Positions 15,350-21,414 of a stretch of 21,414 nucleotides of DNA are shown here, piece by piece (position 1 is the stretch's first letter; each line of letters begins with the position of its first letter). The translations under genes were made by a program, and so were the position numbers. The stretch comes from Bacillota bacterium. GTDB lineage: Bacteria > Bacillota > UBA4882 > UBA10575. Below the pieces are notes generated by a model, which saw only the letters and a program-made list of their open reading frames with translations, searched no databases and had not been told where the DNA came from. The stretch is taken from positions 21,300 to 42,713 of the forward strand of contig DOID01000059.1 of the NCBI GenBank assembly GCA_003511465.1, in the 5' to 3' direction.

Positions 15350-16303
15350 TTACTCTTCAAGTTTCATCATTTTAGCGACCCGTTGCTGGTGACGTCCTCC
15401 TTGAAATTCGCCCTCCAAGTAAGCTTCGACGACGGCGAGCGCAAGTCCCGGGCCAACAACCCTTGCCCCCAAGGTTAAAACATTACAGTCATTATGTGCC
15501 CTCGCCATCCGTGCTGAAAAGACATCTTGGCACAGAGCAGCCCGAACCCCTTTGACCTTGTTGGCTGTAATCGAGACACCGATTCCGGTACCACATATAA
15601 TAATTCCCTGATCAAACTCCCCACTGGCTACCGCTTTGGCCACAAGCACGGCTTGATCAGGGTAATCTACCGATTCGGTGGAAAAGACGCCAAAATCTTT
15701 AAACTCATAATCCTTGGTTTGTAGATATTTGGCAATCTCTTCTTTTAAAGGAAAGCCGGCATGATCTGCGCCCAGCGCAATTCTCATCTTTTCCCCCCCT
15801 TTCTCCTGGCCAACACTGCCCTCTTCTAACACCAATAATTCAATTAACTTTCTCAGATCCTGCTCCAAAACAGCCGCACACCGCCGATAAACCTCCACCG
15901 GCTGACCGAAGGGATCGGGTAAGTCAAATTCAAAACCATCTCCGGCATCACGTCCGCTTACGTACTCGCGTAACACAAAGACGCGGTCCTTCACCGCCGG
16001 ATAAAGCTTGATCAGTTGCTTTTTTTGCGCGTTCGTCATCGTCAAGATTAAATCGGCGGCCGCCAATTCTTCGCGCTCCAATTCCCGGGCTAAATGGACG
16101 GATAGATCCACTCCATAGTTACGGAGCACCTCCACTGCTTCCGGAGAAGCAGGCGCCCCAGGAGAAGCATAAAGCCCTGCTGAAGAGATTCTTAAGAAGC
16201 TAGCATCGCCATTACCTTCCTTTAACAGTTGACGAAGCAAAGCCGCTGCCATCGGGCTGCGGCAGGTATTCCCCGTACATACGAAGAGAATATTCCGGAT
16301 CAT
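15350..16303 (-). CDS. rpiB: YwlE-type phosphatase fused to ribose-5-phosphate isomerase B
   Basis: One open frame of 317 residues holds two complete enzymes. Residues 1 to about 155 are a low-molecular-weight phosphatase with P-loop LFVCTGNTCRSPMA (6-19) and DLPDPFG. The Thr after Asn in CTGNTCRS is the position that favours phospho-arginine in B. subtilis YwlE, so protein-arginine phosphatase is likely. From Met173 the protein is RpiB (ribose-5-P/ribulose-5-P isomerase) with MRIALGADHAGFPLKE, IIICGTGIGVSI and CNVLTLGAR, about 145 residues, full length for that family. In relatives these are two adjacent genes. The join runs through a G7 tract and an internal ribosome site before Met173. With six G the phosphatase would stop at TGA overlapping the rpiB ATG. 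The fusion could therefore be real, a slippage site, or a one-base sequence error. Confidence 0.9.
   Translation of the reverse strand: MIRNILFVCTGNTCRSPMAAALLRQLLKEGNGDASFLRISSAGLYASPGAPASPEAVEVLRNYGVDLSVHLARELEREELAAADLILTMTNAQKKQLIKLYPAVKDRVFVLREYVSGRDAGDGFEFDLPDPFGQPVEVYRRCAAVLEQDLRKLIELLVLEEGSVGQEKGGEKMRIALGADHAGFPLKEEIAKYLQTKDYEFKDFGVFSTESVDYPDQAVLVAKAVASGEFDQGIIICGTGIGVSITANKVKGVRAALCQDVFSARMARAHNDCNVLTLGARVVGPGLALAVVEAYLEGEFQGGRHQQRVAKMMKLEE
15785..15807 (-). promoter_or_regulatory. Internal ribosome binding site, G7 tract and rpiB ATG
   Basis: On the minus strand GGAGAAAGGGGGGG (15793-15806) lies five bases before the in-frame ATG at 15785-15787, where RpiB homology begins. It looks like a normal Shine-Dalgarno for a separate rpiB gene. 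It also creates the linker Glu-Lys-Gly-Gly-Glu-Lys in the fusion reading. RpiB could thus be made both as a fusion and alone. Confidence 0.6.
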
Positions 16304-16341
16304 TTTTTCCTCCTGTCTGATTCAATAGCGTGAGCGACTAC

Positions 16342-17073
16342 TTAATGGGTGATCTTAGTCAGGCGGGCCGTTAAAACACCGAAATTCGTGTTTACTTGTA
16401 CTCTTAAGGGATAAACCCGTTCATCTTGGGAGTACCAGATCGAAACCTGGGAGACCGGGTCGTAAATAACATCTGCCCGTTGATAATCGGCTAAAACTCG
16501 AATCCGTTCTTGTCCGCGGTGTTGGTAGTCAATCGCCTGCGGCCCTTTGGATGTAAAATAATAAAATTGATGATATTCCTGCCGCCAAGGCCGGGAGCGA
16601 AAATAGTAAATTAGCGATAAGCTCTCCAGGAGAGGGTGCTTTGCTTCATACTGACGAACCTGGGGCTGCTCCCCTTGGACCGTCACCTTTTTGTTCACGG
16701 TTTCTGCGCCAAAATCGTATTCTTCTTCCCTATGATCATTCTTTTCTGTAATTACTTTTTTCAAATACACCGGAGTTATATCCTGAGCGTCCAAGTACAA
16801 AAGAGAGTTTTCTTCATAGCTAAAAAACAGAGCGTAGGCGGCATAACTTTTCATGCGCATCCTTACTTCCAGAACCCGGCGGTGGCCGTGAAAGGTTTCC
16901 CCCACAATTTGCAGGGTTTGCTCACCAACAGGTAAGCCCTTAATGAAAACCTGGTATTCCAAAGTTTCCCCCACCTGAACCCCTCTTTCCTGCGTTAGGA
17001 TCGAACGACTGCAACCCAAAATGAAGATGAACAGGAAGAAGACGATCCTACGGCGACCACCGATGTTACTCAT
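16342..17073 (-). CDS. DUF3108-family lipoprotein
   Basis: The 243-residue protein has a basic N-terminus and a hydrophobic stretch (IVFFLFIFILGC) ending in a lipobox with Cys21, so it is probably lipid-anchored outside the membrane. The rest is beta-rich with the DUF3108 pattern: VGETLEYQVFIKGLPVGEQTLQIVG near 37-60, RVLEVRMRMKSYAAYALFFSYEE, then ITPVYLKKVITEK and a C-terminal DERVYPLRVQV strand. The family's function is unknown. Members are known best from diderm bacteria, where they are exported. The start ATG overlaps the sua5 stop as ATGA, so it is translationally coupled to a tRNA-modification gene. No catalytic residues can be assigned. Confidence 0.8.
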   Translation of the reverse strand: MSNIGGRRRIVFFLFIFILGCSRSILTQERGVQVGETLEYQVFIKGLPVGEQTLQIVGETFHGHRRVLEVRMRMKSYAAYALFFSYEENSLLYLDAQDITPVYLKKVITEKNDHREEEYDFGAETVNKKVTVQGEQPQVRQYEAKHPLLESLSLIYYFRSRPWRQEYHQFYYFTSKGPQAIDYQHRGQERIRVLADYQRADVIYDPVSQVSIWYSQDERVYPLRVQVNTNFGVLTARLTKITH

Positions 17074-18128
17074 GTAATCTCCTCAACTTTTCCTCCGGCA
17101 GCTTTAAACAGTCGGTTATAGACTGCCTCCCCCACCTCTTGGCGCGGGGGAGCCACTGCCAGAATTTCATCTACCCCAACCTGATCACAAAGTCGCAGTA
17201 CGTGAAACAATCTTTCCGCCCCCTCCGCCGGATTGGTACGCTGCCCCAATGAGAAGAAGGAAACTTCAGCAGTGGACGGAAAAGCGACTTGATCCTCATC
17301 ATAGGCGATAATCCCCATCCGCTTACCGGCTTGCTGTTGCCGGTGGACGGTCTCCCGGAGAAAACGTCGAACAGGCTCCACCTCGCCGGTCAGCAGCCGG
17401 AGAGGTGCCTCAGGGGCATAGTGCCGATACTTCATCCCAGGCGCTAGGGGCCGACTGATGTTGATCTGAGACGGCGTATCCACTGTCCCTGCCCCTAACA
17501 CGGCTTCCAGCATCTCGTGGGTCACTCCCCCGGGACGGAGAATACGTGGACGCGTACTGGTCAGATCCAGAACCGTCGACTCCACCCCCACCCCAGTAGG
17601 GCCGGCATCAATGATCATTTCAATTTTACCGCTTAGGTCAGTAATAACATGACTACCCCTAGTCGGACTGGGTCGGCCGGAAAGATTAGCGCTGGGCGCT
17701 GCCACCGGCTGATCAGTCTGGCGTAACAGTTCTTGGGCAACTGGATGGGAAGGTAAGCGGATTGCCACCGTCGGCAAACCGGCGCTTACTTCCGCCGGAA
17801 TGCGCTCTTTTTTCGGCAGGATCATGGTTAAAGGTCCCGGCCAAAACCGCTGGGCTAAGATAAGGGCCTGTTCAGGGACTGCCAGTGCAATCTCGGCTAG
17901 TTGTTCCTGCTTATAGATATGGACAATTAGAGGGTTGTCCCCCGGCCGTCCTTTCACGGTAAAAATATTTTCCACACTCGCCCGGTTATAAATAACGGCA
18001 CCTAAACCGTATACTGTCTCTGTGGGAAAAGCGACCAGTCCGCCGCGGCGCAGGATCGTCGCCGCCTTAGCTAGTGCTTTAGGGTCAAACGCCTGCGGAT
18101 CAACTGTTACGATCTCGGTTTCAAACAT
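17070..18128 (-). CDS. sua5: L-threonylcarbamoyladenylate synthase (Sua5/YwlC/TsaC)
   Basis: Makes threonylcarbamoyl-AMP from threonine, bicarbonate and ATP, the first step of the t6A37 modification of ANN-decoding tRNAs. The 352-residue protein has the YrdC domain (about 18-205) with RRGGLVAFPTETVYGLGA, KGRPGDNPLIVHI, FWPGPLTMIL, PSHPVAQELL and APSANLSGRPSPT. These are followed by a linker with the family PGMKYRHYAPEAPL motif and a C-terminal Sua5 domain, so it is the long Sua5 form rather than the short TsaC. ATG 18128 has only a weak ribosome site. It is first in the operon with the DUF3108 gene, ywlE-rpiB and upp, matching the ywlC-ywlE-ywlF-upp neighbourhood of B. subtilis. Confidence 0.96.
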   Translation of the reverse strand: MFETEIVTVDPQAFDPKALAKAATILRRGGLVAFPTETVYGLGAVIYNRASVENIFTVKGRPGDNPLIVHIYKQEQLAEIALAVPEQALILAQRFWPGPLTMILPKKERIPAEVSAGLPTVAIRLPSHPVAQELLRQTDQPVAAPSANLSGRPSPTRGSHVITDLSGKIEMIIDAGPTGVGVESTVLDLTSTRPRILRPGGVTHEMLEAVLGAGTVDTPSQINISRPLAPGMKYRHYAPEAPLRLLTGEVEPVRRFLRETVHRQQQAGKRMGIIAYDEDQVAFPSTAEVSFFSLGQRTNPAEGAERLFHVLRLCDQVGVDEILAVAPPRQEVGEAVYNRLFKAAGGKVEEIT

Positions 18129-18261
18129 TATGTCACCAGCTTTATCGATTTCCCATGATCATCATATCTTCCAAGAAACTTCTCTACTAAGGAAAAGGAT
18201 TCCTCTTTTTTATCACGAAAAAGAAACCCCAGGAAGGTTAAGGAAGCGAGGCCAAGTACAG

Positions 18262-19176
18262 ATGGGAAAAAATATATTCTTAAAACTACGTCAGTTCTTT
18301 TATCCATTATGGGTAATCGGGGTCTTTTCTTTTCTTTATCTCTGCAACCAGCTTCTTCTGGTATTTCTCGCTGGTCTCTGCACTCACCTTTTAAAACTGC
18401 CCTGGAAATTACAGGAGTTAAATCCCAGCGCTCCGCGGCCGTTTTTTTTCTTTAATCTTTTTTTCGGTCTCATCCCCCTCCTCCTCGCTTTTTTTACGGC
18501 GGAAAAGTTTATCTTTCGGAAACGCGTCCTCCCCCGCTTTTTTCCCTCTTCTCCGCGGGCACGGCAAGATCTTTTGTTTGGGCTTAGTTTAGGCTTTTCC
18601 CTTTTCGCCCTGCTTTTCCTGGCCTTTGCCGGGTTGGGCTGGCTCCGAGTGATCCATGAACCGGTTTTCGCTTTCCCCACTCTGTTCTGGGTAGCCCTTA
18701 CCTTTCTGGTTTCCGCCCTTTTCGAAGAACTATTCTTCCGCGGGCTCCACTTGCCGGTGCTCACCGCCCACTGGGGATTAGCGCCGGGCATCGCTTTCTC
18801 TGCTTTATTGTTTAGTCTTGCCCACCTGAATAATCCCCACTTGAAATTCCTTGGTTTATTTGGAATCTTAATGGCCGGGGTTCTGTTTGCTCTAGCCTAT
18901 ATTGTCACCGGTGCCCTCTACCTACCGCTCGCCCTTCATTTCAGTTGGAACTTTTTTCAGAGTTTTTTTGGCTTTGCGGTGAGCGGGTTTGCCTTTCCCT
19001 CTATTTTCCAGCTGGAGGTCACCGGTCCTGAGTTGTGGACCGGAGGTGCCTTTGGGCCGGAAGCCGGCTGCTCCGGCTTGTTCCTGCTCGTCTTGGCGAT
19101 TGGGGCAACCCTGCTCTATGGCCGCCATCGGCAACCTCCGACCACCACAAATCCGACCGGAAAAAGCCGCCCGTAA
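18262..19176 (+). CDS. CPBP-family intramembrane metalloprotease (CAAX/Abi type)
   Basis: Polytopic membrane protein of 304 residues with about seven to eight helices. The family catalytic motifs are present: FEELFFRG at 154-161 (EExxxR), FSLAH with His188, and HFSWN with His226 and Asn230. CPBP proteases cleave or process membrane-associated substrates. Bacterial members act in bacteriocin immunity or peptide maturation, but this one has no bacteriocin genes beside it, so its target is unknown. I start at ATG 18262, where membrane-protein sequence begins. The open frame extends back to 18022, but that part is antisense to sua5 and low in family character. The ribosome site is weak (GAGG about 11 bases upstream). 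It is the only plus-strand gene of this half. Its last codons and stop lie in the cysS terminator hairpin. Confidence 0.88.
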   Translation: MGKNIFLKLRQFFYPLWVIGVFSFLYLCNQLLLVFLAGLCTHLLKLPWKLQELNPSAPRPFFFFNLFFGLIPLLLAFFTAEKFIFRKRVLPRFFPSSPRARQDLLFGLSLGFSLFALLFLAFAGLGWLRVIHEPVFAFPTLFWVALTFLVSALFEELFFRGLHLPVLTAHWGLAPGIAFSALLFSLAHLNNPHLKFLGLFGILMAGVLFALAYIVTGALYLPLALHFSWNFFQSFFGFAVSGFAFPSIFQLEVTGPELWTGGAFGPEAGCSGLFLLVLAIGATLLYGRHRQPPTTTNPTGKSRP

Positions 19177-19186
19177 AAACGGGCGG
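19161..19186 (-). terminator. Intrinsic terminator after cysS
   Basis: On the minus strand CCGCCCG, a six-base loop and CGGGCGG (19067+100 register: stems 19080-19086 and 19067+100, i.e. 19167-19173 with 19180-19186) are followed by CTTTTT. The stem is a perfect seven G/C-rich pairs. On the plus strand no T run follows, so it terminates the cysE-cysS transcript only. The stop codon of the convergent CPBP gene (19174-19176) is the loop. Confidence 0.85.
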
Positions 19187-19216
19187 AATCCATTACTCTC
19201 TGCAGTTGTCGAGGCG

Positions 19217-20656
19217 TTAAACCCGACGCCAGCGCATCCCCTGCGGTGTATCCTCAACCACGATTCCGGCCGCTTTTAACGTATCGCGAATCTCATCCGC
19301 AGTGTTAAAGTCCCGGTTGTCCCGGGCGGTTTGCCGCTGCTTTACCAAGGAGTTGATCTCATCATCGCTAAGCCCCGTTGCCGCCGGTTCTTCCGCAAAC
19401 CAGATCCCAAGAAGCGCGCCTAGTTCTTCTAAAACAGCTAAGGCTTCCGCGAGAAGCTCTTGACGGCTGGCGGTAAGCACAAAATCGTCAGCTAGCGCCC
19501 ATTTATTAACCTCCCGCACCAAATCGTAAAGCATCCCTAATGCCATCGCGGTATTAAAATCATCTTCCAACGCCGCAATAAACCGATGGCGGCAGGAGGC
19601 GACCAGCTCTGGAATGGAAGGTATCACTCCTGCACCCTCGTCGTCGGCTTGTACCGGCGTCGACAAAAGATGTCGCCAGTTATCTCTGGCCGTCTCCAAA
19701 CGGGCAAGGCCATGGGCGGCAGCCGTTAACTCTTCTTCTCCGAAGCTTAAGGGGTTGCGGTAATGGGTCCCCAGGAGCCAAAAGCGCACCGCTTTGGGGG
19801 TGAAACGGGCACAAGCCTCCCGGATTGTCACCACATTCCCCAGGGATTTCGACATTTTATCACCACTCATGGTGATAAAAGCAGTATGGAGCCAATACCG
19901 CACAAAAGGTTTCGTCCCGCAATATGCTTCGGCTTGGGCAATCTCATTTTCATGGTGGGGAAAGATCAAGTCCGAACCGCCACCATGAAAATCAAAGCCA
20001 GTATCTAAGTATTTCAGTGACATGGCCGAACATTCAATGTGCCAACCGGGACGGCCTTTTCCCCAAGGGGATTCCCAAGCCGGTTCCCCAGGTTTGGCCG
20101 CCTTCCATAGGGCAAAATCCATTGGATTTCTTTTCCGCTGATCCGCTTCGACCCGGGCACCGCTCAACATCTCCTCCAACGGACGTCCCGACAGTTTCCC
20201 ATAGTCAGCGAAGGAGTCCACGGCAAAATAGACATCCCCTTCAACTTGATAAGCATGGCCTTTGTCGACCAGTCCCTGAACCATTTCAATGATCTCGGGA
20301 AGATGTTCCGAGACTTTCGGGTAGTAGGTTGCCGTCTCCACACCCAAGGCCTCCATATCCTCAAGGTAGATCTGGGCAAAACGGGCAGAAAGGGCTAAAG
20401 GATCCTCCCCACTTTGCTTAGCATGTAAAATAATTTTATCATCCACATCGGTGAAATTTTGAACCAATGTTACTTCATAGCCCCGGTAACGGAGGAAACG
20501 CCGAATACAATCCCAAACCACCGGTGGTCTGGCGTTCCCGATGTGCGCATAATTATAAGGGGTGACCCCACAAACGTAGATCCCGACTTTTCCCGGATTG
20601 GCCGGGACAAACTCTTCCTTCTGTTTAGTAAGGGTGTTATAAACCTGAATCGCCAT
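19217..20656 (-). CDS. cysS: Cysteinyl-tRNA synthetase
   Basis: Charges tRNA-Cys. The 479-residue protein begins MAIQVYNTLTKQKEEF. It has the CysRS-specific YVCGVTPYNYAHIGNARP (Cys29 of the zinc site and HIGH-like HIGN at 38-41), WHIECSAMSLKYL with the second zinc Cys, FPHHENEIAQAEA with zinc His and Glu ligands, and the KMSKSLGN signature near 270. The C-terminal part holds the DALR-type anticodon-proximal helices and a final region containing VEDTPQGMRWRRV. The length is normal (about 465-480). The ATG has an AAAGGAGG site. It follows cysE by 56 bases, as in many Bacillota where cysE-cysS are cotranscribed, and ends before a strong terminator. Confidence 0.98.
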   Translation of the reverse strand: MAIQVYNTLTKQKEEFVPANPGKVGIYVCGVTPYNYAHIGNARPPVVWDCIRRFLRYRGYEVTLVQNFTDVDDKIILHAKQSGEDPLALSARFAQIYLEDMEALGVETATYYPKVSEHLPEIIEMVQGLVDKGHAYQVEGDVYFAVDSFADYGKLSGRPLEEMLSGARVEADQRKRNPMDFALWKAAKPGEPAWESPWGKGRPGWHIECSAMSLKYLDTGFDFHGGGSDLIFPHHENEIAQAEAYCGTKPFVRYWLHTAFITMSGDKMSKSLGNVVTIREACARFTPKAVRFWLLGTHYRNPLSFGEEELTAAAHGLARLETARDNWRHLLSTPVQADDEGAGVIPSIPELVASCRHRFIAALEDDFNTAMALGMLYDLVREVNKWALADDFVLTASRQELLAEALAVLEELGALLGIWFAEEPAATGLSDDEINSLVKQRQTARDNRDFNTADEIRDTLKAAGIVVEDTPQGMRWRRV

Positions 20657-20712
20657 GATAAAACCTCCTTTATTCCTTCAAACACGGCCATGTAGTTCCT
20701 CTTCCCGCTGCC

Positions 20713-21360
20713 TTACCCTTCTCCCTGGTCTATTCTGGCCAGCCGGGATTCTAATTGTTCAATCCTTTTTTCCAACTGTTCACAATAGCTCATTACCGGA
20801 TCGGGTAGTTTACCATGTTCTAAGTCGGGTCCACCAACCCGGACACCATCCTGTACCACCACTCGGCCCGGAACCCCAACCACCGTCGAATTGGCTGGGA
20901 CCGGACGGATCACCACCGCACCCGCTCCGACTTTGGCATTCTCCCCAACCGTGATCGACCCTAAAACCTTCGCTCCGGTCGCGATGATCACCCGGTCACC
21001 AATGGTCGGATGCCGCTTTCCTTTCTCTTTACCGGTGCCGCCAAGGGTAACTCCCTGATAAATCGTAACGTAGTCCCCAATTTCCGTGGTTTCCCCGATT
21101 ACGACCCCCATCCCATGATCGATAAAGAGCCCTTTGCCGATCTTCGCCCCGGGGTGAATCTCAATTCCGGTTAGAAAACGGGTGATTTGCGAGATCAGAC
21201 GCGCTAATAAAAATAATTTGCGTTGATAAAACCAGTGGGCAATCCGGTAGGCCAGAAGGGCGTGAAAACCGGGATAACAAAGGATAACTTCCCAGAAACT
21301 ACGCGCCGCCGGATCCCGTTGAAAGATTGCTTTAATTTCTTCCCGTAAATACACAAACAC
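20713..21360 (-). CDS. cysE: Serine O-acetyltransferase
   Basis: CysE makes O-acetylserine from serine and acetyl-CoA, the entry to cysteine synthesis. The protein is about 215 residues in the short EpsC/CysE form of Bacillota. It has an N-terminal helical part with DPAARSFWEVILCYPGFHALLAYRIAHW, then a left-handed parallel beta-helix of hexapeptide repeats with EIHPGAKIGKGLFIDHG, VIGETTEIGDYVTIYQGVTLGG and the KGKRHPTIGD loop. The catalytic His of IDHGMG and of the KRHPTI segment are present. The C-terminus is a short coiled segment (CEQLEKRIEQLESRLARI). I place the start at GTG 21360. GTG 21369, three codons upstream, abuts the AAAGGGGGTGA ribosome site itself. Upstream sequence is cut by the window, so a T-box leader cannot be judged. 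Confidence 0.96.
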   Translation of the reverse strand: MFVYLREEIKAIFQRDPAARSFWEVILCYPGFHALLAYRIAHWFYQRKLFLLARLISQITRFLTGIEIHPGAKIGKGLFIDHGMGVVIGETTEIGDYVTIYQGVTLGGTGKEKGKRHPTIGDRVIIATGAKVLGSITVGENAKVGAGAVVIRPVPANSTVVGVPGRVVVQDGVRVGGPDLEHGKLPDPVMSYCEQLEKRIEQLESRLARIDQGEG

Positions 21361-21414
21361 TTCCTTCACCCCCTTTTATGGGCTTTTTGCATTGTCATTT
21401 GATTCAACTATTCC

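Noticed and set aside
18190..18210. AGGAA/TTCCT hairpin followed by T residues before the CPBP gene
   Set aside because: The stem is only five A/T-rich pairs; too weak to call a terminator or attenuator.
18022..18261. Upstream extension of the CPBP frame by 80 codons
   Set aside because: It is antisense to the conserved start of sua5, has no family resemblance and no better ribosome site; membrane-protein sequence begins at the ATG at 18262.
18384..18791. Minus-strand open frame of 135 codons opposite the CPBP gene
   Set aside because: Very basic and repetitive in Arg/Lys/Pro/Ser, as expected for the shadow of a Phe/Leu-rich membrane protein; no ribosome site or motif.

Overview
The window reads as a chromosomal segment of a flagellated, endospore-forming member of the Bacillota. 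Supporting genes are spoIIP, a csrA/fliW/flgM flagellar block, com genes, rex, and a Bacillota-type wall-glycan transferase. Base composition looks moderate, roughly half G+C by eye. Start codons are mixed (ATG, GTG, TTG) and Shine-Dalgarno sites are strong. I would not name a genus. A DUF3108 lipoprotein and an RseC-family protein are compatible with one of the less-studied clostridial or limnochordial lineages, but this is only a hint.

Layout, from high to low coordinates because nearly everything is on the minus strand. (1) 21360-19217: cysE and cysS, serine acetylation for cysteine synthesis plus cysteinyl-tRNA synthetase, ending in a clear terminator. (2) 18262-19176: a lone plus-strand CPBP-family membrane protease, convergent with cysS. 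(3) 18128-12100: a probable single operon of sua5 (tRNA t6A), a DUF3108 lipoprotein, a YwlE phosphatase/RpiB isomerase fusion, upp, a TagO/WecA-type transferase, a P-type ATPase membrane core stripped of all its catalytic domains, and an RseC-family protein. (4) 10987-12093: spoIIP on the plus strand. (5) 10804-4498: rex, a Gx-transporter gene, recD2, comFA, comFC and yvyF. (6) 4406-352: flgM-flgN-flgK-flgL-fliW-csrA, preceded by a good sigma-28 promoter and closed by a terminator. (7) 224-1: the start of an unrecognised gene with its own sigma-28-type promoter.

The comFA-comFC-yvyF-flgM-flgN-flgK-flgL-fliW-csrA order matches the known Bacillus subtilis com/flagellar cluster without comFB and yviE. 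FlgM would hold back the sigma factor that transcribes its own operon. FlgK and FlgL build the hook-filament junction. FliW and CsrA form the partner-switch pair that sets flagellin translation.

The most unusual items are: the intact 329-codon P-type ATPase core without A, P or N domains and without the ion-ligand residues; a G7 run at the YwlE/RpiB junction, where loss of one G would turn the fusion into two ATGA-overlapping genes; an Asp-to-Asn change in a conserved catalytic motif of the TagO-like enzyme directly upstream of the pseudo-pump; and the unknown sigma-28-driven gene at the left edge. No tRNA, rRNA, CRISPR array, insertion sequence or prophage was seen. No gene-free stretch exceeds about 200 bases.
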